DNA from: Candidatus Absconditabacterales bacterium
Lineage (GTDB): Bacteria > Patescibacteriota > Gracilibacteria > Absconditabacterales > Absconditicoccaceae
DNA: 64,000 nt
Assembly: GCA_937923605.1 (NCBI GenBank)
Contig: CALDTY010000004.1
Location: 25,612-89,611 of the forward strand
Reading direction: 5' to 3'
In this document: positions 1 to 10,703 of the stretch, in pieces
How the letters are laid out: every line of letters starts with the position of its first letter
Numbering within the stretch: the first letter of the stretch is position 1
Notes under the pieces: generated by a model
The model's input: the letters and a program-made list of their open reading frames with translations, nothing else
Told to the model about the DNA's origin: nothing
The model's database searches: none
Made by a program: the position numbers and the translations under genes

Positions 1-2
1 TT

Positions 3-1772
3 TCTGTTAGCTCTACTGTTGGTGGGGATAACTGTTGGATAGAAATCTCAGACAATGGTATGAGTCTTTCTCTTGCGGGAGTAGGTTCTGATCATGTATT
101 CCAAGTAGTTGCTGATGTAGTTGAAGAAAATAATTTCTCTGCAGCAACAGTAAACGCTCTTATTGGAAGTGAGTTCTATGTAGAGTTAAGACCTACAACA
201 ACTGATGTAAGAATTGAAGAAAATAGTAACAGTGTAGTAGTAACAGATATTACTCCAAGTTTCTTATCTTCTGCTTCTATCGAATTAGCATCTAGTGCTC
301 TTGATATTGATGTTCTTGAGTGTGGTACTAATGAAAATGTTGTAAATGGTGCTTATTGAGTTGAATTCCTCTCATTCGAGGTTGAAACTGATGACGTATC
401 TCCTGTAATATTTGACGAAATTACTGTTTCTGGAGTATCTAACTTCAATGACGACGTAATCTCTTCTATAAATCTTTACAGAGGTGTTTACCCTATGGGT
501 ACACTAGTAGATAGTGAAACTCTAAATGGTTCTAATCCTGTTGATTTTGATTCATTTAGCGCAATACTTGTTCCTGCAAGTAGTACACAACCTATGTATA
601 TTACTGTTGATCTTATCGACGATAATTCAAACGTTGGTGTTGTTGTAGCTGCTGAAATTACAAATATTGAAGCTGAAGATGATGACAATGATGATGTTCC
701 GTTTATTGTATACCCTACTACTTGTGTAGCAAATACAATAACTGTTCTATGAGCTGGTACATTAACTGTATCTGATTCTGATAACAATACTGCTACAGAA
801 GACGAAACAAATGTACTAGGTGGTGAAATGTCTGATTGGGTAGCTGCTTTTGATCTTGATGCTCAAAGCGAAGATATCCGAGTTGAAGATATGTCACTTG
901 TTGTAGCTGGAGCTTGATTTACAACTGCTGTTAAAAACGTTACTGTTTACGGTAGCGATAAGTCAACAATATTGTATGGTCCTGTTTCTGTTACTTCAAA
1001 TACTATCAACTTAAATAATATTGATCTTGTTGTTCCTGAAAACGGAGGTGACGTGATCTATGTTAAAGTTGAAGCTGAAATGTTCGATGATAATCTAAGT
1101 TCAAGTATGCAAGCTGGACCATTTACTATGTCATTAGTAGTAAACGGTAACGACGCTTATGGTGTTGATTCTGGTGATGTAATGTGAGCTTGATCTACTC
1201 TTACTTCTGCTCCATCTCAGGCATTCTATGTAGTGCCAGTTGATATTAGTAATGTTCAATTCATCCAATCTTCAGGAGCTTCAGTGAAAGCAAATGAAAA
1301 TGGAGGTCTTACAACAAACACTAATGTTGGTATCTTGAGAATAACTGCTGATTCTTGGACAAATACTGATACTTCATGAGGAGATCTTGATCTTCAAATT
1401 GATTCTATCGTACTTGACGAGTCTCTTGGTGGTGGTACAACTGTAGGTTCATATGAAATCTATAAAGTTGCTGGTACTGAGCCTGCTTACGTAGGTACGG
1501 CTGCTGGTGGTGTAGTTACATTTAATGTAGCTGCTTCAACTGACGACTTCGTGTTGGAAGCTGGAGAAGTCGCTGACTTCGTAATTGAAGCTGTAGGAGT
1601 TGTAATGACTGCTGGAACTTCAGACTCTGTTGGTGTTGAAATTGATGACCTATCTGCATGAGCTATCGTTTACGGTGCTAATGACACAGGAATTAATGGA
1701 TACTCACTTATTACAGATCCTAGACTAGGATTCGATGTAGTAAACAACAACGCTGTATCTGATAACGACTAA
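3..1772 (+). CDS. C-terminal part of a large secreted/surface protein
   Basis: The reading frame is open from the window edge to a TAA when TGA is Gly, giving about 589 residues; the start and any signal peptide lie upstream. Composition is rich in Ser, Thr, Val, Gly, Asp and Asn with few Lys or Arg, and short alternating beta-like segments predominate. No catalytic motif or transmembrane segment is visible. This looks like an S-layer, adhesin or other cell-surface protein; no family is recognised. A strong intrinsic terminator follows, so it ends its transcription unit. Confidence 0.75.
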
Positions 1773-1804
1773 TTCTTAGTCACTCATATCATATATAGAC
1801 TTTG

Positions 1805-1828
1805 AAAAACCCCGCTTGCGGGGTTTTT
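1805..1828 (+). terminator. Rho-independent terminator after the surface protein gene
   Basis: Perfect GC-rich stem (ACCCCGC, TT loop, GCGGGGT) flanked by A5 and T5, 33 bases after the stop. The symmetrical flanks would let it work in both directions. Confidence 0.92.
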
Positions 1829-1891
1829 CTCTTATTGAAATTAATTATCTAGTATGTACATTATATCTATCTTTTAGTTTCTAATATGTGT

Positions 1892-2545
1892 ATGAAGAAA
1901 TTGATAATATCCTGACTTATAGTGTGTATACTCACTTGATGTAGCTCTCAATCAAAATTAATCGATGCTATAGTTGAAGGGGATAGACAGCATTCACAAA
2001 AAGATTCACCATTATCAGCGTTAGATGTTCAGCAAAGAATTTCGACGTCAGGACATTTAGATTTATCAAATTTAGATTTATGAAATATCCCAGATATATG
2101 TAAACTACTTCGCTCCGTAGATCTATCAAGAATCGTCTCATTAGATCTTAGTAATAATAACATCCAGGAAGTTTCATGACTTAGTTGTTTGCCGAGCCTT
2201 AAGGAACTAAACCTTTCAGATAACCAAATTGACTCACTTGTATGATTTCCTTTAATGAAGAATCTTGAGAAGCTAGATCTTGCGCGCAATAAATTGAAAG
2301 ACTTGAGCTGAATAGATATATTGAAAGGAATTATTGAATTACAGCTATGAGAAAACTTCTTAGAAGACCTGACTTGAATAGATCAACTACAACAACTAAA
2401 AAAATTATGAGTAGAACTCAACAAGATTAAAGATATAGATGTATTGCAGTATTTAGATCAATTAAAAGAAGTTAATGCAAAGTACAATAATATAAAAGAT
2501 ACAGCACAAGAGTGGGCAGAAAAAATTCCAGGTATTAGTTTTTAA
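1892..2545 (+). CDS. Leucine-rich-repeat lipoprotein
   Basis: 217 aa. The N-terminus MKKLIISGLIVCILTGCSS is a lipoprotein signal with lipobox LTGC; its Gly is encoded by TGA, so the signal is invisible under the standard code. From about residue 60 the protein carries leucine-rich repeats of the LxxLxLxxNxI type (for example LVSLDLSNNNIQEV, LKELNLSDNQIDSL, LEKLDLARNKLKDL). It is likely a surface-anchored LRR protein for protein binding; its partner is unknown. rsmA starts 5 bases after the stop, so the two are probably cotranscribed. ATG 1892 is the only start that gives the signal peptide. Confidence 0.8.
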
Positions 2546-2550
2546 ATAAA

Positions 2551-3294
2551 ATGGGAAAAAAATTTGGACAACATTTTCTTAAAGATAAATTAGTATTAGA
2601 TAACATAGCTGAAATAGTTTTTGAAACTAAAAAAGAACTATGATGTGATTCACTAATAGAAATAGGACCAGGGCAGGGAGTTCTAACTAAGCTTATCATA
2701 CAAGAATTTGAAAAAGTTACATTATTAGAAGTTGATGGTACTCTAGAAAAATATCTAGATCCTTTTGTGAGTTCTCACGCTAATCTTGATATTGTACGGT
2801 GAGATGTGCTTAAAAATAAATCTAAAATTGATGTATCAAGTTTAATGGTATGAAATCTCCCATACTACATCACTTCTCCGATTTTTAGAAAGTTCTTTGT
2901 GGAACAAAGCTGTATCTGAGGTGTTTTTCTCATACAGAAAGAGGTAGGAGAGAAGATTAAGACAATTACGAAACAAAAATCCTACTTACGACGGTTGCTA
3001 AATTATTGATATACTATTGAATATTGTTTTATTGTTTCAGCAACAGCTTTTGATCCTCCACCAAAAGTTCAGAGTGCTGTAGTGAAGTTAACTAAGAAAG
3101 AAAAGGAGAACATAGATTTTGATCGTATGATACAATTTCTAGAAATCGTTTCTCAATATACGAGAAAAACATTAAGGAAGATTCGAAAAATGAGAGAAGA
3201 AGACTTACAATGATTTATTCTACCCAAAGAGCTTGAAGGAAAAAGATTACAAGAGTTAAATCGAGAGAATATGTCGGAAATACTAAAAAAATAA
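2551..3294 (+). CDS. rsmA: 16S rRNA dimethyladenosine transferase RsmA (KsgA)
   Basis: 247 aa. It dimethylates two adjacent adenosines in the 3' terminal hairpin of 16S rRNA using S-adenosylmethionine, a late step in 30S maturation. Visible family motifs are KKFGQHFLKDK at the start, SAM-binding motif I EIGPGQGVLT, an acidic ribose-binding residue in LLEVDGTL, and the catalytic motif GNLPYYITSPI. Several of the conserved glycines are TGA codons. Length is slightly below the usual 260-280 aa. A hairpin overlapping the stop probably ends the LRR-rsmA transcript, facing the convergent tyrS gene. Confidence 0.95.
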
Positions 3295-3310
3295 GCCATA
3301 TCGGCTTATT
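3290..3310. terminator. Hairpin terminator between convergent rsmA and tyrS
   Basis: AATAAGCC pairs with GGCTTATT across a 5-base loop; it overlaps the rsmA stop. Being symmetrical, with A-rich and T-rich flanks, it may serve both directions. Confidence 0.65.
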
Positions 3311-3340
3311 TCTCTAGAAATATATTCATTCAAGGAGATT

Positions 3341-4624
3341 TTATGACTTAAGAAGAGTCTTATATGTTTTTTTCCCTTTCCTTAAGAGTAATATTTTTCA
3401 ATTAATTCGATCTTGATCAGAAATTTCATATCATACATCACTTACTTTTATTTCATTTAGTGAGATTGCATTACTTTTGATTGCTTTTTTTGCCTCAGCA
3501 TTTGATTCACATAATCAAGTAGCAACTATTGCTTCGAGAATTCTCATATTACTTCAAATATTTCATCAGGTACTTTGATTAATAGCGATCATTTCTTCCT
3601 CAGACATTGATGTAATTTTTTCGACAGCATTTGCTGATCCAAATAAAGTATCTTTTATCATAATACACAGATCTGCTGATTTTGTTCAGTAGATCATTTG
3701 AGTAACAAGGTATGATAATTTGCTTTGTCCTTCTCTTTTACTAACATCAGTATTATGAGATTGGATGATTTTATTAATTTCATCAAACTCTAATAGGGTG
3801 AAAAGTTTCAAATATCTTTCTACATCTTCATCAGCGGAGTTCATAAAATAATTGTAACATACATATGGATGATTTTTTTTGGGATCTAGTCGAATAGCAT
3901 TTCACTCAGATTTTCAAAACTTTTTTCCATTACTATCAACGATCAGTTTATTGGTGATTCAATAGGCAGTTTCATTTATTTTTTTACTAATAAGTTCAAT
4001 TCACGTGATGATTCAATCTCGCTCATCAGATCATCAGACTTCCATAATAACATCCTCGTTTTTAAAAAGATGAAAGAAATCGTATCCCATAATCAGCATG
4101 TAACTAAATTCTGCATAAGAAATAAACTTATCTGGGTCAGTGACTCTTTTTTTTACTATGTCTTTATTTAGCATCCAATTAACAGTTATATACCTTCCAA
4201 CCTCTTTTAAATACTCAAGTGCATTCATATCAACAAAAAAATCTTTATTATTCACTATAGTGAAATCTAATTTTTTTCATGAAATACTTTCTATGTTTGA
4301 ACATAATTTAGCAAATTGGTCACTAATTCAATTTTGATTGTGAAGCAATTGCTCATCGGTTAGAATGGGTCTTTCATTATCTTTCCCACTAGGATTCCCA
4401 ATAGTACTTGTTGCTCATCACACTAATAAGTATCAAGTGTTTCATCTCATCATGATACGTATTGCCATCATTAGAGCTACAAAATTTCCAATAGTCATAC
4501 TGTCCGCTGATAGATCTACTCATAGATAAAATTTCTTTCATCCGTTCTCAAATATTTCGAAAACTTCTTCATGAGTATATTGATGCAAGTATCAACGTTG
4601 TTCTAGTTCTTCTTTTAGTTTCAT
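3341..4624 (-). CDS. tyrS: Tyrosyl-tRNA synthetase
   Basis: 427 aa, normal length for bacterial TyrRS. It charges tRNA-Tyr. Seen in the translation: the first signature region SADSMTIGNFVAL (HIGH-like, with Thr in the first His position), the diagnostic LLVGGATSTIGNPSGK block near residue 70, and KFGKSEGN (KMSKS-like loop) near residue 233. A C-terminal S4-like RNA-binding segment follows. It lies 52 bases downstream of the phenylalanine hydroxylase gene on the same strand, so the pair supplies tyrosine and then charges it to tRNA. Confidence 0.95.
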
Positions 4625-4676
4625 TAGATTGTTGTATTATAAATAAAGTCAGTATATGAAAGTTCTATTCGATTTA

Positions 4677-5393
4677 CTACATAAATTTCTTTTCGTATTC
4701 TTCTAACAAATTATCCCATTGATCTAAATCTTCAAAAACAAAAAATTTACTATGTTGCTGGTGAGGACTTGGGGGAGTAGAAATGAGTTTTTCAAGACTA
4801 GCATCTTCAAGAATAAATCAATTATTGCAGAAATATTTTAAATCTCCTGGAGACGAAAGAATCCCTGTTCAGACACATTTTTCTGTTCCATTTTCTCTCA
4901 GTACTCAGTATTCAATTGTTCGTCGAGAAATATTAAATATATCTTTCTTTTGCTTTTGTGTAATAGCTTTTTGGTGTAATAAAGCAGTTTTTTCCTCTAT
5001 GTCTGCAAAAAAAGATTGAAACATCTGTGGCATGTGTCCAAAGTATTCATGAAATAAATCAGGAAGTGGAGTAAACTCAAAATTTTCCATGGTACGTATG
5101 TAATTTGTAACGGGAAATCTTTTGTGCGCTAAATGTTCGAACCATCTATCATGTGAAAGGAAGGGATCTTCTGCATCACATAGACGTCGTCAAGTAGCTT
5201 TTTCTAAGCGATTTGATAATTCTAGAACATTTGGAATCTTATCTATATGTAATTCAGCTATTTCTATTCATCTAATAAGATGCATAGAAATATGATCTAT
5301 ATTTTGTTCAATAATGTTCATTTGTTTAGTCAGCATACGATTCCAGACAGTATGGTTTTCTAGAGTAAAGTTAGGTAAAGTTAAATTAGTCAT
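4677..5393 (-). CDS. phhA: Phenylalanine 4-hydroxylase-type aromatic amino acid hydroxylase
   Basis: 238 aa. The family converts Phe to Tyr with O2, a pterin cofactor and non-haem iron. The iron-binding signature is clear: DLFHEYFGHMP supplies two His ligands, and the Glu of RRTIEYGV, about 40 residues further on, matches the third ligand. Bacterial enzymes are usually 260-300 aa, so this one is compact. An upstream in-frame ATG at 5457-5459 would place a terminator-like hairpin inside the gene, so ATG 5391-5393 is preferred. It sits just before tyrS. No pterin-recycling gene is seen nearby. A hydroxylase is unexpected in a reduced CPR genome. Confidence 0.88.
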
Positions 5394-5407
5394 TTTAAAA
5401 AAAATAT

Positions 5408-5431
5408 AAAAAAAACCACCTCGTAAGGTGG
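5408..5431 (-). promoter_or_regulatory. Attenuator-like hairpin in the phhA-tyrS leader
   Basis: On the reverse strand CCACCT, loop TACG, AGGTGG is followed by a run of eight T and then more T-rich sequence, ending about 15 bases before the phhA start. It has the form of an intrinsic terminator placed in a leader. A segment further upstream in the transcript (TTGTAAGG, near 5475) could pair with the 5' half of the hairpin and act as an antiterminator. No T-box consensus was recognised. Function is inferred. Confidence 0.5.
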
Positions 5432-5583
5432 ATTGTTTAGTTAGATGTTTATGGTTCAACTACAAACTAAGCCCCTTACAATATAAGCGAGTGCTGTAGT
5501 AATAATATGTACTTGTGAAAAGTGATACTGACATAATAGATGAATAATATTAAAAAGAAGAAACCTTACAAGTGAAATTACTA

Positions 5584-5612
5584 TTGACTTTATATAAAAA
5601 ATATATATAGAT
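5584..5612 (+). promoter_or_regulatory. Possible promoter for the 5642 gene
   Basis: TTGACT at 5584-5589 followed after 16 bases by TATAGA, about 30 bases before the start codon. The surroundings are so AT-rich that a chance match is likely. Confidence 0.35.
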
Positions 5613-5641
5613 TATTAACTTTATTCTTAATATTTATCTTT

Positions 5642-6466
5642 ATGGATACTTCATTGTCAGTTACACTAGTTCCAGTAAGTTCTGAACTTCAAGATACTAT
5701 TAATAAAAATTTATGACTTACTAATGAAGTCGTTGATGCAAAAGATAATGCTCACTCAGTTCTTAGTGAGACAGACAAAATAAATTGAATACATTCAAAT
5801 AAAGTAAAAATTACATGACCAAAGCAAGTTACCTTATGAAGTACTGATCAGGAAACACTTTCGAGAAATCTGAAAAATCAAGCGAAACAAGAAAAAATTA
5901 AGCTAATAAAACAAGAAGAAAACACTCAAAAGGATATTCTGCATAAGAAAGTTGGAGACTTTTTACAAAAAATACCTAATCATCCAAAGAATAAAAAACA
6001 ACTAAAAAGTATTGTTAATTCATATATGAATGATTCTCATATGATTAATTTATTAGACTGACATTTAGAAAAATTACTCGCTGTTACTACGAAATATAAT
6101 TGTGATAATTTGATAGAAGCTTCAAATATATTAGAATTGCTTCAAATAGAGAATGCAGTAATAAAAAATAATTCAAGTGATTGCCCATGAATATCAAAAC
6201 AACAAATATTTAATGCTATGAATGCAAATAGTACATACAAGATCTGTAAAATACTTAACAAGAATCTTGGATGGTACTTTGACTATACTGAATTAGAATT
6301 ACAGTGAAATATAGGTGAAATAAAATCTAGTTTAAGGTCTTATTTTTCTAAAATGGAAGGGTCTGTAAATTCAGGATCTTTATATACCTCATGAACTTGA
6401 AATACAACTAGGACAACAATATCATTATGAGATGTTCTTAATGAAGCAATGGTGAGGACGGCGTAA
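5642..6466 (+). CDS. Hypothetical protein, charged and helical
   Basis: 274 aa, not recognised. The middle (about residues 75-150) is Lys/Glu/Gln-rich and probably helical or coiled coil; the ends are polar. No signal peptide, membrane segment or catalytic motif is visible, so it is probably cytoplasmic. It contains several TGA-Gly codons (for example NGIHSN, ITGPKQ), which shows that it is a native gene. It is a single-gene unit, with a possible promoter just upstream and a terminator just downstream. Confidence 0.75.
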
Positions 6467-6488
6467 TTTAGGTAATGATATAAAGATT

Positions 6489-6514
6489 TAAAAAGAGATT
6501 TAGGTCTCTTTTTT
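6489..6514 (+). terminator. Intrinsic terminator after the 5642 gene
   Basis: AAGAGA pairs with TCTCTT around a short loop and is followed by a T tract, 25 bases after the stop. Confidence 0.7.
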
Positions 6515-6551
6515 CTTTTGCTAAAAAAAATCAAATCCCTACAAAGAGTAT

Positions 6552-7169
6552 ATGTATATAGTTCTTGAGTGAGTTGTATGAACTGGAAAATCAACCCAAG
6601 CAGAGAAACTAGCTGCTTGGTTTCGTGACGTGTATCCATGAAAAGAAGTGGTCCTTGTAAGAGAGCCATGATGAACCGAAATTGCTGAAGCAATAAGAAT
6701 TTTGGTGCAGGGTACAGAATTCAATGAGCAAATGAACCCACTCACTGATATATATTTATACGCTAGTGCAAGAGCGCAGTTGTTAGAGTCAAAGGTAAGG
6801 CCAGCACTTAAAAATTGAGCGATAGTAGTCTCAGATAGATCATTCTGTAGTTCACTTACAATTCAATGAGTTGCACAATGAATGTGAATGGAAAGGGTGT
6901 GGGAGATTAACAAAGAGGCGGTAAAAAATACAATGCCTGATATAATATTATTTTTAGATCTTGATGTTGATATTGGTCTTGGAAGAACATTCGATGCAGA
7001 TGGGGATAAATTTGAAAAAGAAAAAGCAGAATTTAGCTACAAGATATATGAATGATGTGAAATGTTGTTTTCGTTTCCAGCAACAAAGAAGCTCATGAGA
7101 AAAGTAGATGCTAGTTGAAGTATAGATGAAGTCTTCCAAAGAATAATAGAATGTGTTAAATTATGATAA
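6552..7169 (+). CDS. tmk: Thymidylate kinase
   Basis: 205 aa. It phosphorylates dTMP to dTDP. Seen: N-terminal P-loop VLEGVVGTGKSTQ, the substrate-binding REPGGTEIAEAIR near residue 40, and the DRS motif (VVSDRSFCSSLTIQG) that positions dTMP. Many of the glycines are TGA, including the first in the P-loop GTGKST. It opens a run of three same-strand genes ending with trmD. Confidence 0.93.
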
Positions 7170-7184
7170 GGCTTTTTTACATAT

Positions 7185-7625
7185 ATGTATTTTACAATGT
7201 GAAAACTTATTGAATTATGATCACATAGAAATCAGTGAGAATTTCCTATAAAACAAATGAAAGAGATTGAGAAGAAAGATGAAACAAACCAAGGTAGTTT
7301 AATTAGAGTCATAACATTTCAATCATTATGAACAAAGTGAGTAACGGAAGAATCAATACTGAATTTGATAAGTTATTTAAAGAAACACGACATACTTAAT
7401 CAAATCGTCTTTCTAATTGAACAGTTTCCTAAACAAGGAGATAAAAACCAAGCCCAAGTCTTAGCTACTGCAAATTGATATCGAGATGATAACCATTATT
7501 CGAATATAAACTTGGTTAACATACTAAAACATAAAAAGAACCTAGATTTGCTAACAGATATTAATAACTATCAAGCCGTATATCAAGAACTTAAAACTAG
7601 ATCAATTGAATGATTATTATTTTAA
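7185..7625 (+). CDS. Hypothetical protein between tmk and trmD
   Basis: 146 aa from ATG 7185; ATG 7197 is an alternative start. The family is not recognised. The sequence is polar, with a likely helix-rich centre (SILNLISYLKKHDILNQIVF) and TGA-Gly codons. Spacing is tight (15 bases after tmk, 10 before trmD), which suggests one operon. The position upstream of trmD recalls rimM in other bacteria, but no RimM motif is visible, so I do not assign it. Confidence 0.7.
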
Positions 7626-7635
7626 ATATTCTCCT

Positions 7636-8313
7636 ATGAATTATCATATTATTAGCATTTTTCCGGAAATATTCGATTCTTTCTTGTCTGTATCTCTTAT
7701 TTCAAAGGCAGTACAAGATAAGAAAATTTTTGTACATCTTATAAATCCAAGAGATTTTTGTTCTGACAAACATAAACAAATTGATGATGAACCTTATGGA
7801 TGAGGTGCGGGAATGCTTATAAAAGCTCAGCCAGTGATCGATGCTATAAAAAGTATAGACATGAAAAATAAAAAAGTGAGTGTAATATTGCTTTCACCAA
7901 GTGAGACAGTTTACAATCAGTCAATTGCTCATAAGATAGTAGATGAATATACTGATCTAATACTAATTTGCTGAAGATATGAAGGTCTAGACAATAGAGT
8001 GAGACTTTGGTGTCAAAAAGAATTTGATACAAATTTTACAAATATTTCCTTGGGACAATATATCACATTATGATGAGAGGTTCCAGCGATGAGTATTATT
8101 GAATCAACTGCTAGACTTGTTTCAGGAGTTATAAAAGAAGAAGTATCTTGGCAACAGGAGAGTTATAGACCAGAACAATGAATGAATAATATTGAGTATC
8201 CACAATATACAAGACCGCAAGAAGTTGAATGATTCGAGGTTCCAGAGGTTTTATTAAGTGGGCACCACGAAGAGATAAGGAAGTGGAGAGAAGATAAGTG
8301 AAAGAATTTGTAA
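7636..8313 (+). CDS. trmD: tRNA (guanine37-N1)-methyltransferase
   Basis: 225 aa. It methylates G37 next to the anticodon, which prevents frameshifting. The trefoil-knot SPOUT signatures are clear: ISIFPEIFDSFL at the start, DDEPYGGGAGM (first of the three Gly encoded by TGA), and ICGRYEGLDNRV in the SAM-binding knot. ATG 7636 gives the expected MNYHIISIFPE start; an in-frame ATG 30 bases upstream is less likely. Confidence 0.96.
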
Positions 8314-8353
8314 GTATAGAGTATATATCAGTTTTAACCTTGAATCATTTAAT

Positions 8354-8938
8354 TTAAAACATTATATCACCAATCCAAATCCATATTGTCGCTACGATGC
8401 TTGTAATAATAAGACTAACTATTAGAAAAGTAGGAAAACGAATCTTCGACATACCACAAGCAAAATTAATCAAATCTTCAAGTGGGAAAAGTACTATACG
8501 GGTTATCGTTAGAGTTTTTAAGTCAGCTAATTGTTCAGTAAGTTCTTCTATAATTACTGATGATTTCTTTCCAACAAATCGTTTGATGACATCAATTCAC
8601 CGAATTCTTCAAATTCGAAATCAAATACTCATTCAAATAGCGTTTCAAATAAGATTATATACACTTCATCGAAACACTCAAAACAATCCTCAAGCGATAA
8701 CGTAAGTAGTTGTCCCAGAGAGTGGAGCAACTAAAATAGTTAATGATTTCCAAACTATGATAATAATTGGTCCCCATATTCAAGCTTGCTCAACTCGTTC
8801 AGCAATTTTTTCTTCTCAGATATATCTCGTTATTCATATAGAAAGTACAACCAAAAATATAGCCCCAATTAGGAGTTTATAGATTGCGTTTTTATCTACA
8901 TTAGCAAGAAAGCTATTAGCTTTTATTTTCCAAGTCAT
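8354..8938 (-). CDS. VTT/DedA-type (TVP38/TMEM64-like) membrane protein
   Basis: 194 aa with four or five hydrophobic segments. The central part, with a re-entrant-like Gly-rich hydrophobic stretch (TTTYVIAGGLFGVFRGSVYN) followed by IGMSIGFRIGRIRG and a short amphipathic segment, resembles the SNARE-associated/VTT domain. Relatives are implicated in lipid scrambling or membrane homeostasis; here this rests on pattern resemblance only. It is the last gene of a reverse-strand cluster, 3 bases after the FNR-like gene. Gly in the hydrophobic segments is largely TGA. Confidence 0.65.
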
Positions 8939-8941
8939 GAA

Positions 8942-9694
8942 TTAATATTTTTCAAAAGTAATATCTTCCTTGTCTACTCAAGATTGTTCTAAAATATATC
9001 TTACGTCATCAACCATTTCTGGTTTTCAGCATATAAAACAAGACATGTCTGTTCATAAGAGTTCGATAGCTTTAGTTAGTGATCCTTGGATACGTCATGT
9101 CTGATAACGTATAGTAGATCAAGTCGATTGATATTGTTTGTTTATCTGTTCTATGTTTGGCTCGCGTGAAAGGTGGAAAAAATTATTAATATTCTCTTTG
9201 TTGTGTTGAGTGAATAAAGTTTCAATTTCAGGGACTATGTCTGCATGAGTTTTTTCTCAAAAGATATTTACTATATAATCGTAATCTCATTGTTGATATA
9301 CAAGCTTTGAAAACAATCATACATTTGGAGATAGTCCACTTCATGTTGCAATAAAAAGATATTTTTTATGTTCTAGACTGTTTGTATAATGTCCAACAGG
9401 TCATTTTACAGAAACTTGAAAATCAGCTGTAATAAGTTGAGTTAAGAAGTTTGACATTCAGTCTAGCGATGTTTTTTTGACAACAAATCCTATATGTTTT
9501 TCTTCTTCCATTTGTTTGTAAGTAGTTGAGATGCTGTAAGGTTTTTTCATCTTTTTTCATTCAAACTCAGTTTCTAACATTACAAATTGACCTTCTTCAA
9601 AATTAAAACTATCTTGGACTTGAAGCGTCAAAAAAGAGACTAACCCAGAAGGTGAATCAACTTTTTTTACAAGATGTCATTTTGTATCAAACAT
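8942..9694 (-). CDS. Ferredoxin-NADP reductase-type flavoprotein
   Basis: 250 aa. The fold order of the FNR superfamily is visible: an FAD-binding beta-barrel with KPYSISTT (RxYS-like) near residue 50, then the NAD(P)-binding half with IATGSGLSPNVGLF near residue 115 and a C-terminal CGKPEMVDDV (CGxPxMV) motif. Such proteins pass electrons between NAD(P)H and ferredoxin, flavodoxin or another acceptor; no iron-sulphur cysteine cluster is present here, so it would need a partner. It is separated by 3 bases from the VTT gene and 21 from the HExxH gene upstream. Confidence 0.8.
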
Positions 9695-9715
9695 AAGAAC
9701 CACTCTACGCTTTCT

Positions 9716-10702
9716 TTAGAACTTTTCAAGATTATTGAAATGAAGTGTTTTTTTGTTCCAAAGGGTTGTGTCATACGGAATTGTTTGTAATGGCATTTTT
9801 CAATAGGTATCTATATCAAGATTTATAAATCGAGATCAATATATTTCACGCATTTTCATGTATTTCTTTTTTATTGTTTCATTTTGTGTTGCCAACTTTA
9901 TTAAAGGTGCATGGTGATTTATCCATGCATTTGTGAATTCCGCATATCCTTCAAATGGATTTGTTGATCAGTATCAACTTACAAAATCTTTATTGTGTGC
10001 ATACTGATCAGTCGCTCGACTTAATTCATAAAAGCTTAGTGACCAGTCACGATTCCCGAATCTTTCTTTTCAAAATTCTTTAAACGATTTGCTTTTATCT
10101 CAACTTGGATCATCAAGAACTCAAAGATCAAATATGTGTCCCGCAATTTCATGAGTTAGTATCTCAAAAAGCTCCTGTTTGGAAGAAATAAGCTGCGTAT
10201 TAATTAAAACGTTACTTCTTCAAGCTTGTCATCTTACGCCATCGGGTGACATAAAAAACTTGATTGACGAAAGTGTTGTACGTAATAATCATGAATCTTT
10301 TTTGAGGTTATTACTATCAATCTGGGTAATAAGAAAAGTAGTATATAATAAAAATGTGTATTTATCATGAACCGTATAATGCGCATCATATATTATCTTC
10401 TCACATATATCATCATAAAAGATACAGATCGAATCTATACGTTCTTGAACTTCATTATCAGTGAGATCATCCTGATTAGTGATATTTGAATTGAATTGAT
10501 TTTTAATGTCAGCATCTATTAGAGTTGTATCAAAATTCGACATAACACGAAGAGGAGCTGGAGGATATTCTTCGAGATTACTGTCATCTAGTAATCACTC
10601 TGTTCATTGTGCATAATGATACAGTTCTTGATTGTTTATATGAGTTGCTACTCATATACAAATAATAACAGCAATAGTTGCAATAATCTGAAATAGTTTC
10701 AT
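9716..10702 (-). CDS. Membrane-anchored HExxH protein (putative metallopeptidase), copy 2
   Basis: 328 aa. A single N-terminal hydrophobic segment (IIATIAVIICIGVAT) would anchor or export it. ELFEILTHEIAGHIFDLG contains HEIAGH, a gluzincin-like zinc motif, and FEGYAEFTNAWINHH about 65 residues later could supply the Glu ligand. It is clearly paralogous to the adjacent upstream gene: the two share EIxTHE..HIxDLGVxDDP, F(E)xxAEFxNAWINH and the C-terminal layout. The reverse-strand genes are 1 base apart. A zinc peptidase at the outer face of the membrane is inferred; the substrate is unknown. Confidence 0.65.
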
Positions 10703-10703
10703 T

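Noticed and set aside
5268..5640. T-box riboswitch in the phhA-tyrS leader
   Set aside because: The T-box sequence AGGGTGG with a downstream antiterminator was not found; only the terminator-like hairpin is supported.
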